A stretch of 64,000 bases of DNA, taken from assembly GCA_964634885.1 (NCBI GenBank), contig CAZWLN010000010.1, positions 56,225 through 120,224 of the forward strand, read 5' to 3'. The position numbers and the translations under genes were made by a program. How positions within the stretch are numbered: position 1 is the first letter of the stretch; each line of letters opens with the position of its first letter. Below the pieces are notes generated by a model. That model had not been told where the DNA came from. It ran no database searches and saw nothing but the letters and a program-made list of their open reading frames with translations. Shown in pieces: positions 36,351 through 45,656 of the stretch. This DNA comes from DAINRZ01 sp964634885 (lineage in GTDB: Bacteria; Bacteroidota; Ignavibacteria; Kapaibacteriales; UBA2268).

Positions 36351-37856
36351 TCAAAGATGAGCTGATTGCAGGGAGTCATTTGCATGCTTTATTTCCGGTG
36401 CCACGCCGAACCGGTACAGTCTGACCCCGACAAAATCGTACTCCTTCAATAGACGGTAGCGGCTTTCAAGGAATTTTACAAGCGCTTCGTCCGGGATCCT
36501 GTGCCCGGCAACATACCACAGCTTTTCCAGGTGTTCCCGGCGTACGTAGCTCTCAACGGCCGAACTGTCGTCTGCCGAGCAGGCGTTCAAATCCACTCTC
36601 AGTGCCGATCCGAACCTTTCGAGGTACAGGTTGTAGAAAGCGTTACGCCAGGCACATCCGACGATGGCCGTGGTTTCGGGATCTTCACCATGAGCCGCCA
36701 CTACCTCCATTGCTTCGCGGAATTGTTCGCGGTGGGGCTCAGAATAGTATTTATACCCGAAGATATTATGATATAAAATAAAGAAAACAATGGAGATTGC
36801 CAGGGAATACCTGATCTCTATCCTGAAAGGTAGAATTGTAACGCCGCGTGCAAGGAGAATGTAAGCAGCCGGCAGGATGATGATGAGGTTGCGTGGGGTA
36901 ACGACGGGGTGTCCGGCGAAAGACTTAAGGATTGTAATTAGGGCAGGAACGAAGAGCCACAGCATTAATACGTAGTCGCTCCTGTATTTGCCGATAAAAT
37001 GTATTATTCCGTTCCCGTTCTTTGCCGGTTTCCTGAAGGCACGGATGACGGCAAAGGCAATGAACAAAACCGCAATGGCAACGATAGCAGCCGAGTAACC
37101 GAAGAAATTATAAACTATTCTTCCTGGTGTCAGCAGGTCGGGCCTTTGGATGTGTATTGCCCCGAAGTTACTGTGGTTCCAGATCAATGGGATGAACGGC
37201 GAGTATAAAGCAATGATTACGGCATAGATAGCTATTACCCTTGCCCTTGTCCCTTTCTGCCTGAGGGAAAGGACAATCAACCACACCCCTTGCAGCCCGG
37301 TTAATAGTACTCCGAAGTAGTGGGTCTCAACGCAGAAAAGAGCAAAGAAAACATAGCCTGCGGCAAGCTTCAGTCCGATTTTCTCTCCTCTACTGACCTT
37401 TTCAATCATCAGGAGGAACAACCAAGTTGAAAAAACAGCTCCGAAAAGCAGGAGGCTGTAGGGGCGTACTTCCTGGCTGTACATCAGCGGGAAGTGAAAA
37501 ACAGCGGTAAAAGCTGCGGCGATGAGGCCTTCTCTCGGGGAATAGAGCCTCGTCCCGGCCAGGTACATTCCGAGTATCGCCAGGGTACCTGCGAGAGCCG
37601 ACAGGAAACGGAGGCTGAACTCGCTGTCACCTGCCATATTAATGATATAGTGTGTCAGGAAATAGTGTCCGGGGGGATGGACATCATAGTCAGCGATGAA
37701 GTCCATGATGTCGCTTTCGTTGTCGAAACGGGCAATTTCCCAGGTCGAAAGTTCATCGTTCGAAAGGGACTCTGTTCCCAGGTTGACGAAACGCAGGACT
37801 GCGCCCAGGGCGATAATTGCCGCTAAGAGATAGTATTTGGCTTTACTCATGTCCAT
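36351..37856 (-). CDS. Glycosyltransferase family 39-like membrane protein
   Basis: 501 residues with about ten predicted transmembrane helices. The first periplasmic loop carries the acidic pair of polyprenyl-sugar-dependent transferases (GTESLSNDELSTWEIA, residues about 27-42), typical of the PMT/ArnT/GT39 group that moves sugars from lipid carriers to proteins or lipids. Helices include YLLAAIIALGAVLRFVNLG and LIIILPAAYILLARGVTILP, and a soluble C-terminal domain covers about 390-501. The acceptor is unknown. It lies 12 bases after holA within the operon-like cluster. Confidence 0.8.
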   Translation of the reverse strand: MDMSKAKYYLLAAIIALGAVLRFVNLGTESLSNDELSTWEIARFDNESDIMDFIADYDVHPPGHYFLTHYIINMAGDSEFSLRFLSALAGTLAILGMYLAGTRLYSPREGLIAAAFTAVFHFPLMYSQEVRPYSLLLFGAVFSTWLFLLMIEKVSRGEKIGLKLAAGYVFFALFCVETHYFGVLLTGLQGVWLIVLSLRQKGTRARVIAIYAVIIALYSPFIPLIWNHSNFGAIHIQRPDLLTPGRIVYNFFGYSAAIVAIAVLFIAFAVIRAFRKPAKNGNGIIHFIGKYRSDYVLMLWLFVPALITILKSFAGHPVVTPRNLIIILPAAYILLARGVTILPFRIEIRYSLAISIVFFILYHNIFGYKYYSEPHREQFREAMEVVAAHGEDPETTAIVGCAWRNAFYNLYLERFGSALRVDLNACSADDSSAVESYVRREHLEKLWYVAGHRIPDEALVKFLESRYRLLKEYDFVGVRLYRFGVAPEIKHANDSLQSAHL

Positions 37857-37868
37857 TCCTGCCGTCCG

Positions 37869-38936
37869 TCATTTTGCCATTATGCCGACAAGCATGCCCT
37901 GCAGGACAGACAGAGTGTCTGTCGAAGAGCTTTTCAGGGTTTCGTCCGTGTCGGTCATTACTATGAAAGCATTTTCTATTTCTTCGACCGAGTATTTGTG
38001 AGAAGCGCTGATGTAGTCCTGGATGAAGAAAGGGGAGACTCCGAGGTAGGCTGCAATTGCGTATTTGTCGTGCATGTCCTGGGGTTTCTCCAGGAGTTTG
38101 TACAGCACGATGAAATAGCGTGCAAGCATTGTCATTATCAGCATTTCCTGGCGGTCTGCCGCCAGCATATTACGGAGTATCTCTATCGATCTGCCCAGGT
38201 TCCTCTGTCCGACTGCATTCTGGAGTTCAAATACGTTGTACTCCCTCGAAGCGCCGGTAATGAACTTCACTTCGTCGAGGCTGACGGACTCTTTGTCCTG
38301 TATGTGAATAAGCAGTTTCTCGATCTCGTTGTTGATCATCCTAATGTTTGGATTGACGTGGGCGGAGAGGAACTCCACAGCGTCTGAGTCGATGGATTTG
38401 CCCTGCGACCGGACTCTCTGTTCGATCCAGCGCGGAATTGCGGACTCATAAATCCTGGCGTATTCAACGAAGCTGTGTTTCTCGAATATGAGGTTATAGG
38501 GAAATTTGGCGGTTTTACCCTTTTTCCCCGTTTTCTGATCGGCGGGTTTTGCTGTTCCGAAGCCTTTCAGGCTTTCGTCCGAGGACTTCACAATGAGTAA
38601 TGTTGTTTGTACCGGTGACTCCAGGTACCTGGCCATTGGCGATTTTTCCTGCCCCTTCTTCGTCGTGGCTCCGGAGAAAACCTTTTCGAAATGATTGACC
38701 ACCACAACTCTTACGGGTGAGACGAAAGGATAGGTAGAGCAGCTTTGGACGATTCTCTCAGGGCTGACCAGGTCGCCGTCCAGGGTTTCGAAGTCGTAGG
38801 CGCAGGAGTCGTCTTTCAGGATGGCAGCCATCAGTGCGTCGTAATCCTCTTCGAGCAGGAAGTCTTCTTCTCCGAACATTAACAGCACGGGCGGGTAAGT
38901 ACCCGATTTTATGATTTGCCTGATTGTATCATTCAT
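37869..38936 (-). CDS. holA: DNA polymerase III subunit delta
   Basis: 355 residues, normal for HolA, the clamp-loader subunit that opens the beta clamp. The N-terminal PVLLMFGEEDFLLEEDYDAL and PFVSPVRVVVVNHFEKVFS are typical of the family's AAA+-like domain, and the third helical domain with NAVGQRNLGRSIEILRNML is visible near residue 245. A variable Lys/Gly/Thr-rich insertion (KGQEKSPM and TAKPADQKTGKKGKTAK) lies in the middle. The start overlaps the receiver gene's stop by 8 bases. Confidence 0.9.
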   Translation of the reverse strand: MNDTIRQIIKSGTYPPVLLMFGEEDFLLEEDYDALMAAILKDDSCAYDFETLDGDLVSPERIVQSCSTYPFVSPVRVVVVNHFEKVFSGATTKKGQEKSPMARYLESPVQTTLLIVKSSDESLKGFGTAKPADQKTGKKGKTAKFPYNLIFEKHSFVEYARIYESAIPRWIEQRVRSQGKSIDSDAVEFLSAHVNPNIRMINNEIEKLLIHIQDKESVSLDEVKFITGASREYNVFELQNAVGQRNLGRSIEILRNMLAADRQEMLIMTMLARYFIVLYKLLEKPQDMHDKYAIAAYLGVSPFFIQDYISASHKYSVEEIENAFIVMTDTDETLKSSSTDTLSVLQGMLVGIMAK

Positions 38937-39375
38937 CTTCTTTAAGTTTGAGTTTATTTATTCTTTCTTCTTCAATTTTGGCAAGGGCAGCAATGATCTT
39001 TTCTTTGTATATCTTGATGTCGCCGGTTTTCAGGATATAGTCGGTGATGTTCAGTTCCTTGAGTTTCAGCACAAGTTCAATATTCCCCATGGCAGTGCAT
39101 GCTATTACGGGAATCTTGCTCGTCGCAGCAGACGAGCGTATTAGCTTCAGCGCCGAAAGGCCGTCCATCATCGGCATTTGCATATCCAGGAGAATCAGGT
39201 CGGGGATATTATGTTTCAAATATTCGAAAGCTTCCTTTGGGTTATTTGCAACAGCTACCTTCGTGCCAATTTCTTTACCGGCCAATTGTTTGAGAAGTTT
39301 GATGTAAACCATCTCATCATCGACAATCAGTACCGTAAATTTAGAGAAATCCATAACACTTCCAAATTGGTTCAT
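38929..39375 (-). CDS. Stand-alone response regulator receiver
   Basis: 148 residues. The acidic pair is in VLIVDDE, the phosphoacceptor is D64 in LILLDMQMPMMDG, the conserved Thr is in IACTAMGN and the Lys is in YILKTGD (Thr follows it in place of the usual Pro). There is no output domain. It follows the HD-GYP gene by a TAATG junction, in which the stop and start share one base, so the two are translationally coupled and probably function together, the receiver possibly controlling the HD-GYP enzyme (inference). An alternative start is at 39354. Confidence 0.9.
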   Translation of the reverse strand: MNQFGSVMDFSKFTVLIVDDEMVYIKLLKQLAGKEIGTKVAVANNPKEAFEYLKHNIPDLILLDMQMPMMDGLSALKLIRSSAATSKIPVIACTAMGNIELVLKLKELNITDYILKTGDIKIYKEKIIAALAKIEEERINKLKLKEDE

Positions 39376-40250
39376 TATTTCAAAACAAGTATTTTCTGGG
39401 GCATCTCACCGTTTTCGGCAAACCGTACCAGCGATCTGACCATTTCCTGCCTCAGTTCTTCACCACGGGCAGCAATAAGCAGCCCGTAAGATGTATAATA
39501 ATCTTCGGCAAATATCATTCCGGGTTTAATCATATTTACAGGAACCCTTACTACTGTCATTGTTCCCATGTTCCGCCTTTCAGTGAGAATCATGTCTGTG
39601 AAGATGGCGACAACCTTTTTTTCGAAGAGTGTGCCCGATTTGCCGTGGAGGTAGTTCATTGCCCCGTTAAAGCGCGATTCGGTAGATTCGAAATAGGCGG
39701 AGGCGCTTGAAAACATGATTGGAGGCTTGCCGTTGTTGTTTTCGCGTTTCTGTTTGAAAACCATATTGTGAAAAGTATCGACAACAGAAATGATTGAAGC
39801 TCCGGGATGAATGGCGGCCCTTCCCAGGTTTTTGGGAAAGCCGGAGCCGTCAGGCTTCTCATGGTGCTGGCCGATGATCAGGCTGATATCTTTGAAGGCA
39901 TGATGATTGTCGAGTAGCCGGCTTGCCAATTCAGGGTGCATCAGGTATTGACCGTACTGCTTGTCGTTCATCTCGTTGATTGTGAGTGAAGAGAGATGGT
40001 CGCTGAATCGGAGCTTACCCAGGTCGTGCAGCAATGCAGCGGTTTCAATCTCGAATACCTCATCGTCGTTCAGGCCGAGCGTCCTGGCGATCTGCGCCGA
40101 CTTGCCGGCAACATATTTGGAATGGCTGCCGACGTAGTGTTTCTCGTTCATGGCAACGATCGAAGCCAGGATACCTATGGTCTGGTATATGTTACAGGCG
40201 AGGTTGTGGCTCAGCTCTTCGATGGTATTATGTAATTCTTCTGTCTCCAT
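39375..40250 (-). CDS. HD-GYP-type phosphodiesterase
   Basis: 291 residues. The HD pair is in AALLHDLGKLRFSDHL near residue 75 and the second motif is GQHHEKPDGSGFPKNLG near residue 128, a variant of HHExxDGxGYP with Phe instead of Tyr. This family degrades cyclic di-GMP. After the HD-GYP core (about 20-200) the last 90 residues form a compact domain with no clear family. The protein is cytoplasmic and has no sensor domain. Coupled to the receiver gene downstream and 57 bases after murI. Confidence 0.82.
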   Translation of the reverse strand: METEELHNTIEELSHNLACNIYQTIGILASIVAMNEKHYVGSHSKYVAGKSAQIARTLGLNDDEVFEIETAALLHDLGKLRFSDHLSSLTINEMNDKQYGQYLMHPELASRLLDNHHAFKDISLIIGQHHEKPDGSGFPKNLGRAAIHPGASIISVVDTFHNMVFKQKRENNNGKPPIMFSSASAYFESTESRFNGAMNYLHGKSGTLFEKKVVAIFTDMILTERRNMGTMTVVRVPVNMIKPGMIFAEDYYTSYGLLIAARGEELRQEMVRSLVRFAENGEMPQKILVLK

Positions 40251-40307
40251 TCCCCAATCTATATCAGTTGTTTTTTTTATTGCAGCGTCGCATCAGCAAA
40301 CGGCTTA

Positions 40308-41129
40308 CTATGCGCCTATCGTTACCCTGTTAATTTTTTCTATATTAAAACCAAGGAACCTTCGGGCAATTTCAAAGAAAGAGCCGGAGGTATCCGTAAG
40401 ATAAATACTGACATCCGAGTCTGTGCTGAAGCCGGTCCTGTCGTCGGCCAGTCCCCCGGTTTCCGCCAGCAGCCTGATGGCTGTTACGGTCGAATGTTCC
40501 CCCGAGTCGATCAGGCTGACACCCGGAAGAATGTCGGAGATCAACTGGCTGAGGAAGGGGTAATGGGTGCAGCCAAGAACGAGAGTGTCCACGCCTTCTT
40601 TCTTCAGGCTTTGCAGGTATTCCTCAGCGATTATCCTTGTGGCTTCGTGCCTGAGCAGTCCTTCTTCCACGAGTGGAACGAACAGTGGGCAGGCGACCGG
40701 GAAAATGCGAAGTTCTTTGTTCTTACTGAGATTATAAATCGCTTCGACGTAGGCATTGCTGTTAATTGTGGCTCTGGTACCGATGACACCAATCTTATTG
40801 TTCTGCGTTGCCCTGACGGCGGCGCCTGCTGCCGGCACGATCATGCCGATGACGGGTACTTTCGATATTTCCCTGATGGCGTCGAGAGCTACGGAAGAAG
40901 CTGTGTTGCATGCTACTACTATTAATTTCACGTCGTTTCCCAGAAGGAAACCGGTACATTCCCTCGAATACTGCCTGACAGTGTTGTCGGATTTGTTTCC
41001 GTAAGGAACGCGCGCAGTGTCTCCCAGGTAGATATATTTCTCGTTGGGAAGGAAGCGTACTAACTGCTTCAGTACGCTGATCCCGCCGATACCCGAATCG
41101 AAAACACCTATTGGCTTATCTTTCAACAT
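40308..41129 (-). CDS. murI: Glutamate racemase
   Basis: Converts L- to D-glutamate for peptidoglycan. 273 residues. The start IGVFDSGIGGISVLKQLVRF, the first catalytic Cys in VACNTASSVAL and the second in LGCTHYPFL are all present. The start was set at the ATG at 41129; a TTG lies 6 bases further upstream. It is first in a minus-strand run with HD-GYP, receiver, holA, GT39 and DUF3795. Confidence 0.95.
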   Translation of the reverse strand: MLKDKPIGVFDSGIGGISVLKQLVRFLPNEKYIYLGDTARVPYGNKSDNTVRQYSRECTGFLLGNDVKLIVVACNTASSVALDAIREISKVPVIGMIVPAAGAAVRATQNNKIGVIGTRATINSNAYVEAIYNLSKNKELRIFPVACPLFVPLVEEGLLRHEATRIIAEEYLQSLKKEGVDTLVLGCTHYPFLSQLISDILPGVSLIDSGEHSTVTAIRLLAETGGLADDRTGFSTDSDVSIYLTDTSGSFFEIARRFLGFNIEKINRVTIGA

Positions 41130-41328
41130 TAACAATTGTAATATTTATAACTAATCCATTTTTTACAAATTTATACAACAATTTAAAATAAAATTAAATT
41201 TTAAGTCAAATATTAATCAAGTTTAATTAAATTTGTTTTTTATTTGAAAAATTAGTAACTGAATGAATAAACATGGGTATTTACCTGTCAGAATACATAG
41301 TATTTAGTATATAATATATGGAGTTATA

Positions 41329-42540
41329 ATGGGGAAAATGAAAAAGATAGGAGTTATTACGAGCGGCGGCGATTGCGGTGGATTGAATGCCGTAATCAGA
41401 GGCGCTGCCAGGATGGCTCATCATCTCGACATTGAAATCTGCCTGATCCCAAACGGCTATGCCGGACTGTACAACCTTGTTAACCTCGATCCCCCGGTGA
41501 TCGACTGGCAAAGGGCAGACAGGATTAGTTCCGACATTGCCGGTTCAGAGGCAGGCCATTCAAGAGTAAAGATTTCTAAGATAAAAGATCCCGACAAGTA
41601 CGAAAAAATAAAGAAGGGCTTACAGCAACATAAGATCGACGGGCTTGTCATCGCCGGCGGCGACGACACCGGATCGGTTGTGGTTGACCTTGCCGGCAGG
41701 GGCATCAAATGTGTCCATGTGCCGAAAACGATGGACCTCGACCTGCAGACCTATTCTGTTGGCGGCGACTCGACCATCAACAGGATCAGCCAGTTTACTT
41801 CCGACCTGAGGACTACCGGCCTGACTCACAACCGGGCGCTCATCATCGAAGTGTTCGGAAGATACGCCGGGCACACGGCTTTCAGGGGCGGCATCGGCGC
41901 CGACGCCGACTGCATCCTCATCCCTGAGATACCGGTTGACTACGAGGAAGTCTATGCCCATTTCAAGAAGACATACCTCAACAGGCTGCTTTCGAGCGAC
42001 GTCAAAGGTTCTACATACATCATCGTTGCAGCAGAAGGCGTGAAGAACAAAGATGGGAAATTCTTCGTCGATGAGAACTGGGGCAAGGACTCCTTCGGCC
42101 ACCAGAGGCTTTCCGGCGCCGGCCAGTACATCAGGAACCAGCTCGAACACTACATGAAAGAAGACAACGACTGGAAGTCCATACTTACCGGCGAGGGTAT
42201 CTTCGTTGAGGGGATTTACGAGTACCCCGAGATCAGGGAAATATCCCTGGGACACCTTGTCAGGGCCGGCGGTACGACAGCTTACGACGTGGCTTTCGGC
42301 AAACAGGGCGGTGGCGCTGCCGTACTGCTGCTGCACAATGATGTTTCAGGTGTTACCGTCGTCGGTGTCGAACACGAAGAAGTTTCCTATGTACCTACGG
42401 AAGAAGCCATCAAACAACGCTTCGTGGACATCAACGAAGTTGCTTTCTACGAAGCAATGGGTATCTGTTTCGGCAGGCCCCCGGTCGAGTTTGAACCGAA
42501 CCTGATACAGCATAAGGGCATGGTTCACAGGTATATGTAG
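41329..42540 (+). CDS. 6-phosphofructokinase, probably pyrophosphate-dependent
   Basis: 403 residues. The phosphoryl-donor loop reads IAGGDDTGS (residues 108-116) and the catalytic loop reads VPKTMDLD (131-138). In this family the Asp after GGD (GGDD, not GGDG) and the Lys in PKT (not PGT) mark the PPi-using enzymes, which make glycolytic fructose 1,6-bisphosphate reversibly. The N-terminal GVITSGGDCGGLNAVIRG and the effector/substrate block EVFGRYAGHTAFRGG are standard. A classical ATP-dependent form cannot be excluded without biochemical data. A terminator-like hairpin follows. Confidence 0.9.
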   Translation: MGKMKKIGVITSGGDCGGLNAVIRGAARMAHHLDIEICLIPNGYAGLYNLVNLDPPVIDWQRADRISSDIAGSEAGHSRVKISKIKDPDKYEKIKKGLQQHKIDGLVIAGGDDTGSVVVDLAGRGIKCVHVPKTMDLDLQTYSVGGDSTINRISQFTSDLRTTGLTHNRALIIEVFGRYAGHTAFRGGIGADADCILIPEIPVDYEEVYAHFKKTYLNRLLSSDVKGSTYIIVAAEGVKNKDGKFFVDENWGKDSFGHQRLSGAGQYIRNQLEHYMKEDNDWKSILTGEGIFVEGIYEYPEIREISLGHLVRAGGTTAYDVAFGKQGGGAAVLLLHNDVSGVTVVGVEHEEVSYVPTEEAIKQRFVDINEVAFYEAMGICFGRPPVEFEPNLIQHKGMVHRYM

Positions 42541-42582
42541 TAAATGAAAATATTAAGCTATTTCGAACGTTATAGTTCTCTG

Positions 42583-42613
42583 AAAATGCGGCTAACCGGT
42601 ATGGCCGCATTTT
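42583..42613. terminator. Perfect hairpin between phosphofructokinase and DnaJ-like genes
   Basis: AAAATGCGGC (42583-42592) is exactly complementary to GCCGCATTTT (42604-42613) with an 11-base loop and ends in TTTTG, so it is a likely bidirectional terminator. Confidence 0.8.
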
Positions 42614-42646
42614 GTTTATGTTGAATAATTGAATCCGGAATTGGAT

Positions 42647-43552
42647 ATGGATTATAAAGACTATTACAAAATACTTGGTGTTGACAAGAACGCATCGCAG
42701 GATGCCATAAAGAAAAAATACAGGGAGTTGGCGAACAAGTTCCATCCCGACAAGAATCCCGGCAATAAAGAGGCTGAGAACAGGTTCAAGGAGATCAGCG
42801 AAGCTTACGAAGTACTCAAAGACGCCGACAAAAGGAAAAGGTACGACAACCTCGGCAGTAACTGGGACCGCTACCGTCAGACCGGCAGCAGGCCGGGAGA
42901 TTTTAACTGGTCCGAATGGTCCGGCCAGTCAGGGCAGACGGGCGACTTCGGAACGGGAAAGATGTCGGATTTCTTCGAACGTTTCTTCGGGGGCGGATTC
43001 GGACAGAAACGCAACTACCAGCAGGCGCCTAAACGCGGCGATGACTACCAGCTCAATGTTGACCTTACACTGGAAGAAGCATACAAGGGCGCTTCCAGGC
43101 TGCTTAATGTCAACGGCGAAAAGATGGACATCAAGTTCAAACCGGGCATTACTACGGGACAGACCCTGAAAATATCGGGCAAGGGATTGGCAGGCAGGAA
43201 CGGCGGCCCCAACGGAGACCTGTTGATTACCGTCAATATTGAGCCTCACTCAAAATTTACACGCAACGGCGACGACCTGAATATGGAGATTACAATCGAC
43301 CTGTTCAAGGCTTTGCTCGGCGGTTCGGTTACTCTGACGGCGCCGGGCGGAACCGTAAAGATCAAAATACAGCCGGAAACACAGCCCGGAAAGATACTGC
43401 GGCTCAAGGGCCAGGGTATGCCGAAATACCAGTCGCCTGACCAGAAGGGAGACCTTTATGTGAAGATTAACCTGAAACTGCCGGTCAATCTTAGCAATGA
43501 AGAAAAAGAGCTGTTCAAACAGATTAAGGCATTGAGGAAGAAAACTGCGTAA
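42647..43552 (+). CDS. CbpA/DnaJ-type co-chaperone
   Basis: 301 residues. The J domain covers 1-70, with the HPD motif in NKFHPDKNPGNKEAE, so it can stimulate a DnaK ATPase. A Gly/Phe-rich linker (GGGFGQ) follows, and the C-terminal two beta-domains (about 125-295) carry YQLNVDLTLEEAYKGASRLL and LLGGSVTLTAPGGTVKIKIQ. It lacks the four-Cys zinc finger, so it belongs to the CbpA class, not DnaJ proper. The start was set at ATG 42647; a TTG lies 18 bases upstream. No dnaK is adjacent. Confidence 0.9.
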   Translation: MDYKDYYKILGVDKNASQDAIKKKYRELANKFHPDKNPGNKEAENRFKEISEAYEVLKDADKRKRYDNLGSNWDRYRQTGSRPGDFNWSEWSGQSGQTGDFGTGKMSDFFERFFGGGFGQKRNYQQAPKRGDDYQLNVDLTLEEAYKGASRLLNVNGEKMDIKFKPGITTGQTLKISGKGLAGRNGGPNGDLLITVNIEPHSKFTRNGDDLNMEITIDLFKALLGGSVTLTAPGGTVKIKIQPETQPGKILRLKGQGMPKYQSPDQKGDLYVKINLKLPVNLSNEEKELFKQIKALRKKTA

Positions 43553-43584
43553 CGGCGATGCATCCGGGGTACGGTGCCAGAAGG

Positions 43585-45444
43585 CTATTTACCGTTTCCC
43601 GGCGTTCCCTGCTCAGCGATGTCCGTCATTCTTGCCAGGCAGTCCGGACAGAGTTTCTCACCGTAGTCTCCATCGGGGTTGGAACGTATATATTCATGAA
43701 TGTGTATCCATTTGTCGCGCCCCTGTCGGATCTTCATGCACGAAGTACAAATCGGCAGCAGGCTGTGGAGCAGCTTCAGTTCATGTCTCAGTTTTTCCAG
43801 TTCACTTCTTGTTAAATGGTATTCTTCTTCTGCGACGACCTGGGCAGTGATGTCTTCCACAATTCCTTCGTAGAAGATGGGTTCGTTGTTCCTGTCGCGA
43901 ATGATCCAGGCGCTTTCCCTTACGTAAGCGTAGCTGCCGTCGGCACGCTTCCACTGGTATTGCCTCCCGAATATCCTTCCCTCTTTTTCGAGCTGTTTCT
44001 TGAACTGGGTCCTGTCTTCCATGAAATCGGCAGAAATATTAATGTTGTTATTTATCATGGATTCAATGGAGGGGAACTTCAGTATATTCAGCATTGTCTG
44101 GTTTGCCAGCAGTACCCTGCCTTCCGGGGTTGTCCTGTAGAACCCGACAGTCGCATTGTCAAAGATGCCTCTCAGGCGTTCTTCGTTTTCAATCAACGCC
44201 TTTTCCGTAAGTTTTCTTTCGCTGATATCCCACATATAGGAGCGGGTGCCGACAATGTTTTCATTGTCGCTGAGGGTAACGTTTTCGATTTCGAGATATA
44301 TTGTTTCATTGCGTTTTGTCAGTCCTTTGAACTCATACCTGCTGGGGCAGGGCCGTCCGGCCATCCTGTCGGAATGATACTTCCTGACTTTTTCGAGGTC
44401 GTCCTCGTGCACCAGGTCGAATATTTTCATACGTGAAGCTTCATTCTGTGTGTAGCCGAAAACTTCGAGTAACTGGTTGTTAAAGTACTTAATGCTGCCT
44501 TCGGTGTCGTCGATGGTAATAACTATGCCGGCTTTTTCGACGATGTCCCTGAATTTCTCCTCGGACTCTTTCAGTGTCTGCTCTGTTTTCTTGCGTACGG
44601 CAATCTCTTTCTCCAGTTTTTCCATGTTTTCTTTAAGAGCCTGTTCAGCATGTTTCTTTTCAGTAATATCGCTGATGATGCCGTCGATGAACAGCAGGTT
44701 GCCGTTCTCGTCGAGTATCTGCCATGCTGTCTCGTAAACATAAATGGAACTGCCGTCATACCTTTCCCAGAGGCTTTCGGTGCCGATCAGCCTGCCTTCG
44801 TTCATTATCCTGTCCTTGAAGTCGGGTACGGAATAGTGTGGGAAATAGCGGCTGGACATGTCCTGTTGGAAGACTATCTCGAAAAAAGGGTATTTCATCA
44901 TTTTCAGAAGGGCAGGGTTAACCATGACAATGGAACCTTCGGGAGTAATTCTGTAAAACCCGATGGATGCGTACTCGAAGATGATCCGCAGGCGCGATTC
45001 GAGTTCTTTAAGAGATTTGGACTGCATGGCTTTGTCGGTTTCGATCTCCATCCTGATGCCGGTTTCGATTTTCAGCCTTTGCTGAAGGTCGCGGAGGAAG
45101 CTGATGGCAACGGCAGCGACGATACAAATCACAACACTGACGACAAGCGGAGTAATCTCCAGTTGTGCCGGGTCAGACCAATCATGCCTGAGGTATTGAA
45201 TGAACAGGGTTATTGCCGGAGACAGTGCAATAACAGGAACGCCACCCTTAAAACCGAAGAAAGAACTTGCTGCGACGGCCGGAAGGATGAGGAACATATA
45301 GGCTTCGTTGCCGATATAATCATAGAGTAAAACAGTGGCGGCACAATAGCATACAATGGACAGTAATGTCAGCATGAAACGCAGCTTGAATCCCAGGTTG
45401 AAGAAAAGTGAACCGAGTACTTCAGTTTTATTGGTATTTGCCAT
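43585..45444 (-). CDS. Membrane PAS-domain sensor protein without kinase domain
   Basis: 619 residues. Residues 1-125 contain about four transmembrane helices similar to DUF4118/MASE-type sensors. Three PAS(-PAC) domains follow at about 150-270, 290-410 and 425-545, with repeats such as IFEYASIGFYRITPEGSIVM and IFDNATVGFYRTTPEGRVLL. After a coiled-coil linker, the C-terminal 55 residues carry the Cys motif LPICTSCMKIRQGRDKWIHI and CPDCLARM, seen at the end of other PAS proteins. No histidine kinase, GGDEF or HD domain is present, so the output must be through another protein. The ligand is unknown. Confidence 0.83.
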   Translation of the reverse strand: MANTNKTEVLGSLFFNLGFKLRFMLTLLSIVCYCAATVLLYDYIGNEAYMFLILPAVAASSFFGFKGGVPVIALSPAITLFIQYLRHDWSDPAQLEITPLVVSVVICIVAAVAISFLRDLQQRLKIETGIRMEIETDKAMQSKSLKELESRLRIIFEYASIGFYRITPEGSIVMVNPALLKMMKYPFFEIVFQQDMSSRYFPHYSVPDFKDRIMNEGRLIGTESLWERYDGSSIYVYETAWQILDENGNLLFIDGIISDITEKKHAEQALKENMEKLEKEIAVRKKTEQTLKESEEKFRDIVEKAGIVITIDDTEGSIKYFNNQLLEVFGYTQNEASRMKIFDLVHEDDLEKVRKYHSDRMAGRPCPSRYEFKGLTKRNETIYLEIENVTLSDNENIVGTRSYMWDISERKLTEKALIENEERLRGIFDNATVGFYRTTPEGRVLLANQTMLNILKFPSIESMINNNINISADFMEDRTQFKKQLEKEGRIFGRQYQWKRADGSYAYVRESAWIIRDRNNEPIFYEGIVEDITAQVVAEEEYHLTRSELEKLRHELKLLHSLLPICTSCMKIRQGRDKWIHIHEYIRSNPDGDYGEKLCPDCLARMTDIAEQGTPGNGK

Positions 45445-45656
45445 CTTATATACTCTAATTATTTACCAAATATGCAAAATAAGAAAAAAAGAACAGCTGT
45501 GAAAGATTATTTAGAGTAAGAGACATACATTTTTATATGAATTTTCAATAAATTCATTCACATTTTTTGGTTTTCCTCGGTTTGTTTAGTAACTTGTAAT
45601 CTGATATAAGATTAATAAATGAGAATTGAAGCAAACAATTAGATGACGAAAGTTGT

